Positions 56,829 to 64,000 of a stretch of 64,000 bases of DNA are shown here, one piece after another. A model generated the notes under the pieces. The model was given only the letters and a program-made list of their open reading frames with translations. It ran no database searches and was not told the origin of the DNA. This DNA comes from Erwinia sp. E602. GTDB taxonomy: Bacteria > Pseudomonadota > Gammaproteobacteria > Enterobacterales > Enterobacteriaceae. The stretch is from contig NZ_CP046581.1 of assembly GCF_018141005.1 (NCBI RefSeq), positions 261,970 to 325,969 on the forward strand. Direction: 5' to 3'. Numbering within the stretch: position 1 is the stretch's first letter; each line of letters begins with the position of its first letter. A program made the position numbers and the translations under genes.

Positions 56829-57983
56829 TTAGCCCAGCGGCCCGCCCTGGATGGTGTCGCAGAGTCCGTTGATAATCCGTTCGCCGCTCTCCTGCGCCAG
56901 TTCGCGATACCAGGCGTCGGTCAGCTGGCGATCTTTGCCGTGGGTGACGTCGCAGCGTTTGCGCGCTTTCAGCACCAGGTCCTGCACCCGTTCGACACGC
57001 TGCGCCTCGTACCAGGCCAGCGCGTCGGCGACTGTCGTATGCTGCTGAAACGCCTGACCCAGCACCACCGCATCCTCCATCGCCGCACAGCCGCCCTGGC
57101 CGATATCCGGCGTGGTGCTGTGGCCGGCGTCACCCAGCAGCGCGATGCGTCCCCGCACCAGCCGCTCAAACGGGTCGATATCGTGGATCTCAATGCGGTT
57201 GGTGGTCTTCGGATCCAGCGCGGCGATCAGCCGCTGCACCGGCGCGGCCCAGCCGGCGAAGTAGCGGCGCAGATCGTCACGCAGGCTGCTGCGGTCTTCC
57301 GCCAGCCCGGCGGGCAGCGGCACGTCAAAAAAGAAGTAGAAGCGGTTGCCGGAGACCGGCATCACCGACACGCGCTTACCGTCACCGACGAAGGTGGTCC
57401 AGCCGTCGGCCGCCGCGATCGCGGTATCGACGGTCACCAGCCCGTTCCAGTTAACGTAACCGGCGTAGCGGCGCGGCGGGGTGCGGCCGAGCACCGTCGG
57501 GCGGATCGCCGAACGGCTGCCGTCGGCGGCGATCAGCAGATCACCGCTGGCGTGGCTGCCGTCGCTGAACCAGGCGGTAACCTGTTCGCCCTGCTCCTCA
57601 ACGCGCACCACCCGTTTGCCAAACTGCACCCGTTCGCGGCCCCAGAAATTCAGCATTTCACGCTGCAGGTCGGCGCGGGCGATGGGACAGGGGCGGGCAC
57701 CCACCCGTTCGGTCAGCGGGCCCAGGCTGAATTCGGTCAGCACGCTGCCGCGAAAGCCGTCCCGGTAGGCAATATGCCGCAGCGGGCCGCCAAAGGTCTC
57801 TATCAGCGCGCCCATCCCCAGGTGCTGCAGGCACTTCACGCCGTTCGGCCATACCGAGATGGCCGCCCCGACCGGTTTAATCTCCGCTACCGCTTCGAAG
57901 ATCTCACAGTCGATACCCGCCTGTGCCAGCGCGGCCGCCGCGCTAATACCGCCAATGCTGGCGCCAATCACCAGTGCTTTCAT
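56829..57983 (-). CDS. hpxO: FAD-dependent urate hydroxylase
   Basis: The 384-residue flavoprotein monooxygenase has the dinucleotide site VIGASIGGISAAAALAQAG and the second FAD motif ALLGDAGHSTTPDIGQGGCAAMEDA, and is close to Klebsiella HpxO. It oxidises urate to 5-hydroxyisourate, the substrate of hydroxyisourate hydrolase encoded at 59030-59365. It is transcribed away from hpxQ and hpxT, with a long gap between them. It is separated from hpxR by a short repeat. Confidence 0.92.
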   Translation of the reverse strand: MKALVIGASIGGISAAAALAQAGIDCEIFEAVAEIKPVGAAISVWPNGVKCLQHLGMGALIETFGGPLRHIAYRDGFRGSVLTEFSLGPLTERVGARPCPIARADLQREMLNFWGRERVQFGKRVVRVEEQGEQVTAWFSDGSHASGDLLIAADGSRSAIRPTVLGRTPPRRYAGYVNWNGLVTVDTAIAAADGWTTFVGDGKRVSVMPVSGNRFYFFFDVPLPAGLAEDRSSLRDDLRRYFAGWAAPVQRLIAALDPKTTNRIEIHDIDPFERLVRGRIALLGDAGHSTTPDIGQGGCAAMEDAVVLGQAFQQHTTVADALAWYEAQRVERVQDLVLKARKRCDVTHGKDRQLTDAWYRELAQESGERIINGLCDTIQGGPLG

Positions 57984-58532
57984 CTTTCGATCCTTCTCTT
58001 CAACCCGATAAGGCTACACAGCAATTTGCGTACCACGTTGCCGGAGGGCGATATCAGCGGCTCCGCGCAAGTCGGAACGATTGCCTGGCACCAGAAGGGT
58101 GCAAAATCCCATCGGGATGCCTTTTTGTGAATCAAAAGCAGCCATTAAAGGCCAGGGTGAATTTATAGTTTCATCTGTGGGTGAGGGTTCTTGCTTGCTG
58201 GTGCAGGTGAGGGATGTTTTAACCAATTGATATAAAGAGTAAATATTTGGAGTGCGAAGGCATTTATTTCCGGTAAATCCGATTTGGCCTGCTTTGTGCA
58301 ATCTCCTGTGAATCGTCAGGTTCGGGGCGCTGTGCAGATCCCGTCATGCAAAGACCGCAGAGAAATACGGCCCGCAACTGCAACAGCTCAGCTGCGTACT
58401 ATCAGCGGGGCTATGGAGGGCACCTGTTCTGCTTTTGCTTCACCGTTCCCGCTGGCAGGCTGGTGGCCCTATACTTCACATGACGATCCCGGCTGTACCC
58501 GCCCGGATCGACGATAATCCACGGAGAACAGG
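57984..58532. other. Non-coding gap between hpxO and hpxQ
   Basis: About 550 bases with no supportable gene. In Klebsiella the purine permease gene hpxP lies near this place; no transmembrane or permease-like frame was found here. Divergent promoters for hpxO and hpxQT are expected. Confidence 0.55.
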
Positions 58533-59033
58533 ATGGTCACACTCGGTCAGTTTAATCAGCTGTCGCAGGCGGACGCGGTCACACTGCTGACCCCGTGCGT
58601 GGCGATCCCGGCGTGGGTCAGCGAGCTGGTCGCCGGCCGTCCTTACGCCCGGCGGCACCAGCTGCTGGAACGGGCGCAGCTGGCGGCCAGCCGCTGGCAG
58701 CAGGCGGAGCTGCAGCAGGCGCTCAGCGCGCACCCGCGCATCGGTGAAAAACCGGCAGGCGCGGATGAACACCACGCGCTGTCCAGGCAGGAGCAGGCGG
58801 GGGTGGATGCGGCGAACGCGCCGCTGGCCGAGGCGCTGCGCCATGAGAATGCCCGCTATGAGGCGCACTTTGGCCATGTCTTTCTGATCCGCGCCCGCGG
58901 GCGCAGCGGCGAACAGATGCTGCAGGAGCTGCGGCGTCGCCTGCACAACAGCCCGGCGCAGGAGACCGCCGAAGCGCTGGCCCAGTTAAGTGAGATAACC
59001 CTGATCCGTCTGGAAGGAGTCATTAGCGCATGA
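58533..59033 (+). CDS. hpxQ: 2-oxo-4-hydroxy-4-carboxy-5-ureidoimidazoline (OHCU) decarboxylase
   Basis: A 166-residue helical protein with the family motif SAHPRIGE, catalytic His67, and the segment HALSRQEQAGVDAANAPLAEALRHENARYEAHFGHVFLIRARGRS. It decarboxylates OHCU to S-allantoin, the last step of the urate pathway. GGAGAACAGG precedes the ATG. Its stop overlaps the start of the hydroxyisourate hydrolase gene by four bases, so both are made together. Also called uraD. Confidence 0.93.
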   Translation: MVTLGQFNQLSQADAVTLLTPCVAIPAWVSELVAGRPYARRHQLLERAQLAASRWQQAELQQALSAHPRIGEKPAGADEHHALSRQEQAGVDAANAPLAEALRHENARYEAHFGHVFLIRARGRSGEQMLQELRRRLHNSPAQETAEALAQLSEITLIRLEGVISA

Positions 59034-59365
59034 GCAGCATCAGCAGTCATATTCTGGATATTTCCACCGGACGGCCCGCCGCCGGCGTCAGGGTCCGGCT
59101 GGAGCGCTATCAGCCGGAGGGCTACAGCCTGATCGGCAGCGAACAGACCGACGACAACGGGCGCATTGCCCGTTTCTGCGCGCAGGAACTGCCGCCGGGC
59201 CGCTACCGGCTGACGGCGGAAACCGGCGCGTGGTTTGCTCAGCGTGATATCAGCACGCCGTTTGTGCAGGCGCAGCTCGAAGTGATGCTGGAGGCCGGGC
59301 AGGGCCACTATCACCTGCCGTTTGTCATCGCCCCCGGCGGCTGGTCGACCTACCGCGGCAGCTGA
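59030..59365 (+). CDS. hpxT: 5-hydroxyisourate hydrolase
   Basis: The 111-residue transthyretin-like protein has the His-containing start SSHILDISTGRPAAGVRVRLE and ends with the diagnostic YRGS tetrapeptide; GHYHLPFVIAP carries the second His. It opens the ring of 5-hydroxyisourate produced by HpxO, giving OHCU for HpxQ. No signal peptide, so it is cytoplasmic. Translationally coupled to hpxQ. Also called uraH. Confidence 0.94.
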   Translation: MSSISSHILDISTGRPAAGVRVRLERYQPEGYSLIGSEQTDDNGRIARFCAQELPPGRYRLTAETGAWFAQRDISTPFVQAQLEVMLEAGQGHYHLPFVIAPGGWSTYRGS

Positions 59366-59434
59366 AGGGCGACCTGTCGCGGGCAGAATTTTCAGAGCGG
59401 AGGCTGGTTCAGCCAGCGTTAGGGATTTTGCAGC

Positions 59435-59464
59435 GTTAACCCCCGGGGAAAACCAGGGGTTAAC
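59435..59464. terminator. Hairpin between hpxT and the convergent oxidoreductase gene
   Basis: GTTAACCCC (59435-59443) pairs with GGGGTTAAC (59456-59464) over 12 bases. A second small hairpin GCTGG/CCAGC (59403-59417) precedes it. Confidence 0.6.
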
Positions 59465-59476
59465 TTTCATACGTAT

Positions 59477-61744
59477 TCAGACCGGACAGACACGCACCGG
59501 CACGGATTTATAGGCCGGGGTACCGCTTTGCGGGTCGATATAGTCCAGCGGGATCAGCACGTTGGATTCGGGGTAATAGGCGCCCACCGTGCCCCTGGCG
59601 ATGGCGTACGCGACCACGGTAATCCCCTCAAGGCGCAGGCTGTGGCCGGGCAGCGCCGTGTCCAGATTGACGACATCGCCATGCTCAATATTCATCTCCA
59701 GCATGTCCTGTTCATTCATAAACAGCACGTCACGCCGGCCGAAGATGCCGCGGTAGCGATCGTCCAGCCCGTAAATGGTGGTGTTGTACTGGTCGTGGCT
59801 GCGTAAGGTTATCAGACGCAGAACGTTTTCACCGTCCGCCGGCGGGTCCTCCTGAACGCCCGGATAGACCGAGAACACGGCTTTACCGGACGGCGTCGGC
59901 CACTGGCGATCGCGCGGCGGCAGCGGCATCTGAAAGCCGCCCGGCTGACGGATGCGCTGGTTATAGCGATCGAAGCCGCTCACCGTCTGCTCGATCAGAT
60001 CGCGAATGCGGTCATAGCTGGCAATCAGCCTTTTCCACTCAGTGGGCGAGTCCGGTAACGTGGCTTCCGCCATGCCGGCAATAATCGCGGGTTCCGAGCG
60101 CAGCAGTGGAGATGCCGGTTTAAGCTTGCCGCTGGAGGCATGCACCATCGACATCGAATCCTCCACCGTTACCGACTGCTCCCCTTCCGCCTGCACGTCA
60201 CGCTCGGTGCGTCCGAGGCAGGGCAGAATAAACGACTGCCTGCCTGTCAGCAGGTGGGAACGGTTGAGCTTGGTGCCAATATGCACGCTCAGCTCCAGCG
60301 CCTTAAACGCCGGGAAGCAGCGGGTTGGATCCGGCATCGCCACGGCCAGGTTGCCGCCGAGGCAGATCAGCGCCTTAGAGCGCCCCCCGATGGCGGACTC
60401 CATCGCCTTAACCACGTCGTGGCCAGGTTCCCGCGGCGGAGAAAACCCGCATACCGCCTGCAGCTTGTCCAGAAACGCCGCCGACGGCTTCTCGGTGATG
60501 CCTACCGTACGGTTGCCCTGCACGTTGGAGTGGCCGCGCAGCGGGCAGATACCGGCACCGGGTTTGCCGATATTGCCGCGCATCAGCAGCAGGTTGGCAA
60601 TCAGCCGTACGTTCTCGGTGCCGCGAGGGTGCTGGGTAATGCCCATGCCGTAGGTAATGATGGTCGCCTGAGATTTTACATAGGCCCGGCCGACCTCTTC
60701 CAGCTGTTCGCGGGTGAGGCCGGATTCGGCTTCGATCGTCTCCCAGCGGGTGAGCTGCACGTCGGCGACAAAATTTTCATACCCTTCGGTATGCTGCGCG
60801 ATAAAGGCGCGGTCGACGGCGGCCCCCGTGGCGGCATCCAGCGCGATCACCGCTTTGGCGATGCCCTTCAGGGCCGCCGCATCGCCGCCGGCCTTAACCA
60901 GATAGTAGGTGGAGGCGATATCGGTCGCACCGTAGGTGGCCATTTCAACGACGTTTTGCGGATCGGCAAAGCGCTCCAGCGCCCGCTCGCGCATCGGGTT
61001 AAAGACGATAATCGGCACGTTGCGGCGTGAAAGCTCGTGCAGGGTGCCCATCATGCGCGGATGGTTGGTGCCCGGATTATGGCCAATTGAGATCAGCAGT
61101 TCGGTGCGATCGAAGTCGTCAAGCTGCACCGTCCCTTTACCAATACCGATCGACTGCGGCAGGCCGACGCTGGTTGGTTCGTGGCACATATTCGAGCAGT
61201 CGGGGAAATTATTTGAACCGTACTGCCGTGCGAACAGCTGAAACAGCCACGCGGCCTCGTTAGAGGCCCGGCCGGAGGTATAAAATTCCACTTCCTGCGG
61301 TTGCAGCCTGCCCAGCGCGGCCGCTATCTCTGCAAACGCGTCATCCCAGCTCACTTCACGGTATTTGTCGCTGCCGGCATCATAGCGCAGCGGGACGGTA
61401 AGCCGGCCGAATCCCTCCAGCTGGTGATCGGTTTTCTTTAATAAATCGGCGACCGTATGTTCGCTGAAAAAAGCCGGGGTCACCCGTTTACTGGTGGCTT
61501 CCCAGGTGACCGCCTTGGCGCCGTTTTCACAAAACTGAAAGGTTGAACCGTGCGCCTTGTCCGGCCAGGCGCAGCCGGGGCAGTCAAAGCCGTCGGGCTG
61601 ATTGGTGCGTAACAGCGTGGCCGGTGCGTTGACCGTCTCCATCTCATTGCGCACGGCGATGGCCGTCGCCTTCAGGGCACCCCAGCCGCCCGCCGGGCCG
61701 TCGTAGGGATGAACCCCGGGAACCTGTCTTTTATGTTTGCTCAT
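59477..61744 (-). CDS. YdeP/FdhF-type molybdopterin oxidoreductase
   Basis: From the ATG at 61744 the protein has 755 residues, close to E. coli YdeP (an open extension to 61873 lacks similarity). It has the opening GPAGGWGALKATA, FDCPGCAWPD, the molybdopterin domain with SNMCHEPTSVGLPQSIG, IGHNPGTNHPRM and KPGAGICPLRGHSNVQG, and the C-terminal dinucleotide-binding domain RSHDQYNTTIYG. No N-terminal [4Fe-4S] cluster motif or TAT signal was seen. YdeP is linked to acid resistance; the true substrate is unknown. No fdhD or partner subunit is adjacent. Confidence 0.9.
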   Translation of the reverse strand: MSKHKRQVPGVHPYDGPAGGWGALKATAIAVRNEMETVNAPATLLRTNQPDGFDCPGCAWPDKAHGSTFQFCENGAKAVTWEATSKRVTPAFFSEHTVADLLKKTDHQLEGFGRLTVPLRYDAGSDKYREVSWDDAFAEIAAALGRLQPQEVEFYTSGRASNEAAWLFQLFARQYGSNNFPDCSNMCHEPTSVGLPQSIGIGKGTVQLDDFDRTELLISIGHNPGTNHPRMMGTLHELSRRNVPIIVFNPMRERALERFADPQNVVEMATYGATDIASTYYLVKAGGDAAALKGIAKAVIALDAATGAAVDRAFIAQHTEGYENFVADVQLTRWETIEAESGLTREQLEEVGRAYVKSQATIITYGMGITQHPRGTENVRLIANLLLMRGNIGKPGAGICPLRGHSNVQGNRTVGITEKPSAAFLDKLQAVCGFSPPREPGHDVVKAMESAIGGRSKALICLGGNLAVAMPDPTRCFPAFKALELSVHIGTKLNRSHLLTGRQSFILPCLGRTERDVQAEGEQSVTVEDSMSMVHASSGKLKPASPLLRSEPAIIAGMAEATLPDSPTEWKRLIASYDRIRDLIEQTVSGFDRYNQRIRQPGGFQMPLPPRDRQWPTPSGKAVFSVYPGVQEDPPADGENVLRLITLRSHDQYNTTIYGLDDRYRGIFGRRDVLFMNEQDMLEMNIEHGDVVNLDTALPGHSLRLEGITVVAYAIARGTVGAYYPESNVLIPLDYIDPQSGTPAYKSVPVRVCPV

Positions 61745-61927
61745 GGCTGTTGATTGCTCACAGTAAGTTAAAAAACCGCTGCGCCGAACGTCGTCTGGCC
61801 TGCTCAGGTTTTCAGAAGTTCTGCTCAGACGTGAAACAGGATCCGTCGCGGGTACAGGATCAATAGTAGCCATGATTTTTGTAATAGTGTGGCGGGTGTG
61901 CGATGCGTTAACACTTTCAATGCGGGG

Positions 61928-63196
61928 TCAGTTTGACTGCACTCCCCGGCTATTTTCTGCAATGCGATTTTCGATCATACGCAGCGTTGCAGCGGTGATC
62001 TCCCCCTGAAATCGTTCATCTGACACCCGGCGGAAGCCGCTGGCGACCTCACAGACTCTGTCGATAATCTCACCTGCCTGTGTGTTACTGATATCGGCTT
62101 CCTGTTCCCCCAAAGCGAGAAGCTGGCGGCGGCTGATATCCAGCGCCTCACCGGTGACGTCCATCTGATGATAACCGCCCGGCCCTTCGCAGAACGTCAC
62201 GTCGTACGCCGGCGCCAGCTGCCAGTCACCGGATTTGCTCATCGTCCAGGCGAAGTTTTTCGGATGGTCATCGCGGTTGTTAAATACGACGTTAAATACT
62301 GCCCGTTCAAAGGCCAGTTCTACCTGGCGGGCATCGTTGGTACACAATCGGGTAGCGCGCAGAAAAGTGCCGTAGTCCAGCGCCCCGGGATGCCGGTAGT
62401 CGGCCCCGGTAAAGGCCGCCAGGCTTTGCATCGGCACGCGCTGGCCCAGCTGACGATCAAAACGCCGTGAGGCAAAGGCGGCCTGACCGTTGGGCAAGGT
62501 GAAATAGCTGGTGTCAGGCGTGGAGATACCGCAATCGCGCAGGCACTGCGCATAGACAGCTTCAATCGCACAGACCTCCGGGTGCTCCTGACGGGCGGGG
62601 AATTTCACCAGCCACCCTTCGCGATCCGCTGAGGCTACCGTGCTGAATCGGTTATCCGCCGGGTTACGCCACAACAGCGCTTTCGGTCTTGCACCCTGCG
62701 GTGAACCGCCCATCTGCAGCAGCCGCTGCAAAAATTCTGCGCCTTCACCTTCCTGCACTTGTTGCACTTCGGCTGATAGCTGTTCAAGGGTGATATCTTC
62801 ATCGGCCAGCGTGGCATCGGCATGTACGGGGGTAAACGTCATCGCCCCCATCGCATTGCTGCCAATCCAGGTCAGCCGCTCCAGCGGGCCAATGCGCGCG
62901 GCGTTCAGCCCACGCTGACGGAACAGGCGGTCCATCAGCAGCATCCCCCAGCCGTCCGGCAGCGCATCATAAACCGGGCCGGGCAGCCCCAGCTGATGCG
63001 CTGGAAAATCGCGTCGCAGCGCGGTGCCCTGCAGCGGTAACAGCAGGGAAGAGAGTTCCAGCCCGGCACGCAGGGCGTCTGCGCTGTACTCGAAGAGGAT
63101 CTGCGGCCGGCTGCCCAATGCGGTGGAAGAGACCAGCGTTCCCCACCGCCAGCGCTCGCCCCAGCCCTCATACCAGACGTCTACTTTAGTCACCAT
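61928..63196 (-). CDS. hipA: HipA family serine/threonine-kinase toxin
   Basis: From the ATG at 63196 the protein has 422 residues and the HipA layout. There is an N-terminal couple domain (LPGPVYDALPDGWGMLLMDRLFRQRG), the ATP site GGSPQGARPKALLW, SFASRRFDRQ-like FASRRFDR, the catalytic NNRDDHPKNF and the metal-binding AYDVTF. HipA kinases phosphorylate aminoacyl-tRNA synthetases and slow growth. The start overlaps the end of the HTH antitoxin gene by 11 bases. The longer frame to 63364 lies inside that gene and is not used. Confidence 0.92.
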   Translation of the reverse strand: MVTKVDVWYEGWGERWRWGTLVSSTALGSRPQILFEYSADALRAGLELSSLLLPLQGTALRRDFPAHQLGLPGPVYDALPDGWGMLLMDRLFRQRGLNAARIGPLERLTWIGSNAMGAMTFTPVHADATLADEDITLEQLSAEVQQVQEGEGAEFLQRLLQMGGSPQGARPKALLWRNPADNRFSTVASADREGWLVKFPARQEHPEVCAIEAVYAQCLRDCGISTPDTSYFTLPNGQAAFASRRFDRQLGQRVPMQSLAAFTGADYRHPGALDYGTFLRATRLCTNDARQVELAFERAVFNVVFNNRDDHPKNFAWTMSKSGDWQLAPAYDVTFCEGPGGYHQMDVTGEALDISRRQLLALGEQEADISNTQAGEIIDRVCEVASGFRRVSDERFQGEITAATLRMIENRIAENSRGVQSN

Positions 63197-63506
63197 GACG
63201 CTTGCCTTTTTTGATCCTCTGACGAGAAGTGCTCTGCTCGTAGCGTTGCAAATCCGCAAGACTGTCGATTTTTGGCATAAACAGCCCCTCCAGTTCTTTG
63301 CTGCGGCCAAGCACCATCGCCACCCGCACCAGATTTTCAAAGCCGACGCTGCGACCCAGCTCAAGATTAGAGACGGTGTTTACGCCCACCCCGGCGCGGC
63401 GCGCAACCTCTGACTGAGTCATCTGCTGGCTGAGGCGCTCTTTGCGTAGCCGCTCACACAGTAGCCTGACGACCTCCTGCGGTCGGGTGAGAGATAAATC
63501 CAGCAT
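63186..63506 (-). CDS. hipB: HipB-like HTH antitoxin/regulator
   Basis: A 106-residue protein with an XRE helix-turn-helix (RLSQQMTQSEVARRAGVGVNTVSNLELGRSVGFENLVRVA) and a short C-terminal basic tail. It overlaps and precedes hipA, the standard HipBA order. The antitoxin should bind HipA and repress the operon. The start is the ATG at 63506. Assignment rests on the fold and the position. Confidence 0.88.
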   Translation of the reverse strand: MLDLSLTRPQEVVRLLCERLRKERLSQQMTQSEVARRAGVGVNTVSNLELGRSVGFENLVRVAMVLGRSKELEGLFMPKIDSLADLQRYEQSTSRQRIKKGKRHGD

Positions 63507-63739
63507 GGTGGTGTTAAGACCTTAGAACAGGGAGCATAGCGTCAGAGTATAGCCTGAAATCATCTACCCGGACAGTTGCTTAAATCCATAATTACGGGTT
63601 TTAAATGAAATAATATCAGTTAAAGAACAATAAAATGGATTTATTTTTTGCCGTAGAGTGACTGTAATGGCGAGGTCGGGCCGTTCATTCTCGCGTACCT
63701 CTCGCTTTCGGTTGCCGCTGCCAGCGCTCGCCCGGACCC

Positions 63740-63784
63740 TCACACCTGATACCGCAGCGCCTCAATCACCAGCGACAGCGCCGG
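63740..63784 (-). pseudogene. Possible C-terminal fragment of a LysR gene
   Basis: On the minus strand 14 codons and a stop read PALSLVIEALRYQV, a typical LysR C-terminus (compare the intact gene at 44948: [14 protein letters not shown]). The similarity ends abruptly at 63785. The rest of 63507-63925 holds no gene. The match is short, so confidence is low. Confidence 0.3.
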
Positions 63785-63925
63785 TCATTGTTGCATCCTG
63801 TTCATAGACCCATTCTTATTTGACCCTCTTATCAACCCCTTTTTTTCTCTATACGCTTGACTCAGTTTCATGTCCGCAGCCGATAACCCGGCATGCGGCC
63901 CTTAACTCTGAATCACGGAGCCTGT

Positions 63926-64000
63926 ATGAAGACAGTTGCCGCCGCTGCTTTGTCACTCGCGCTTTCGGTCTCAGCCGTTTCAGCTCAGGAGAATAATTCA
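63926..64000 (+). CDS. Start of a secreted or outer-membrane protein (partial)
   Basis: The ATG at 63926, preceded by CACGGAG, opens a frame of 25 codons that runs off the window: a Lys at position 3, a hydrophobic core of Ala, Leu and Val, and a cleavage-like VSAQE near residue 20. This is a signal peptide. The mature protein cannot be identified. Confidence 0.55.
   Translation, partial: MKTVAAAALSLALSVSAVSAQENNS

Noticed and set aside
57984..58532. Possible remnant of the purine permease gene hpxP
   Set aside because: No frame shows hydrophobic helices or permease motifs; reported only as a non-coding gap.

Overview
The window comes from a GC-rich Enterobacterales chromosome. The gene content suggests the Erwinia/Pantoea (Erwiniaceae) neighbourhood: close E. 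coli-type families (LacI/LacZ/LacY, Hok, ZinT, YdeP, QorB/HxlR, MipA) sit beside plant- and insect-associated catabolic genes. The genus is inferred from content and codon style only. No rRNA, tRNA or CRISPR array was seen.

Layout. (1) 1-4076: a catabolic operon with the end of a dihydroxyacetone-kinase-type kinase, a triosephosphate-isomerase homologue, a sugar-phosphate isomerase/epimerase, an NAD(P)-dependent oxidoreductase of the apionate oxidoisomerase/6PGDH type and a SorC-type regulator. It resembles tetrose or branched-sugar (erythrulose/apiose-like) pathways. (2) 4240-5824: an AT-rich island with a broken Abi-like gene and a three-gene type VI secretion cassette (HExxH metallopeptidase, lipoprotein, Hcp). 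(3) 6014-7672: a LysR regulator and an SRPBCC protein. (4) 7969-13673: a lac operon (lacI, lacZ, lacY, no lacA) with recognisable CRP site, promoter and operator. (5) 13761-20606: a five-gene operon on the minus strand for an AfuABC/phosphonate-type ABC importer, an inositol-phosphatase/dual-specificity-phosphatase fusion and a LacI-type regulator. (6) 20855-22446: Zur-controlled zinT, then a hok/sok locus whose leader is tandemly duplicated (262-bp unit). (7) 22559-26972: AraC-type regulator, GPH sugar transporter and GH42 beta-galactosidase. (8) 27110-30224: a GDSL esterase autotransporter and a VirK/YbjX protein. (9) 30622-36578: an AdeRS-like two-component system divergent from a MipA/OmpV protein and an RND pump without adaptor. 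(10) 36662-38764: an orphan sugar-binding protein divergent from a TIM-barrel isomerase, with three near-identical palindromic operators between them. (11) 39191-40640: an IS110-family element with a possible bridge-RNA region, next to 50-bp tandem repeats. (12) 40642-43341: a 6-phospho-beta-glucosidase and its divergent RpiR regulator. (13) 43521-46380: qorB with an HxlR regulator, a LysR regulator and a YhcN-type small protein. (14) 46530-50130: a RamA-like regulator, a 26-codon vestige of an RND adaptor gene, and a second RND pump. (15) 50531-52395: an MFS sugar porter overlapping a PTS EIIA gene. (16) 53007-59365: an NlpC/P60 lipoprotein and a purine (hpx) catabolic cluster. (17) 59477-63506: a YdeP-type molybdopterin oxidoreductase and a HipBA toxin-antitoxin pair. 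A new secreted-protein gene starts at the right edge.

Taken together this is an accessory-rich region dominated by sugar uptake and hydrolysis (three glycosidases, six sugar-type transport systems or parts of them), purine salvage and efflux. Short 7-8 bp tandem repeats recur in its intergenic gaps. The most unusual items are the Hcp/metallopeptidase cassette, the pump fused to a vestigial adaptor leader, the phosphatase fusion in an ABC operon, the MFS-EIIA pair and the duplicated hok leader.
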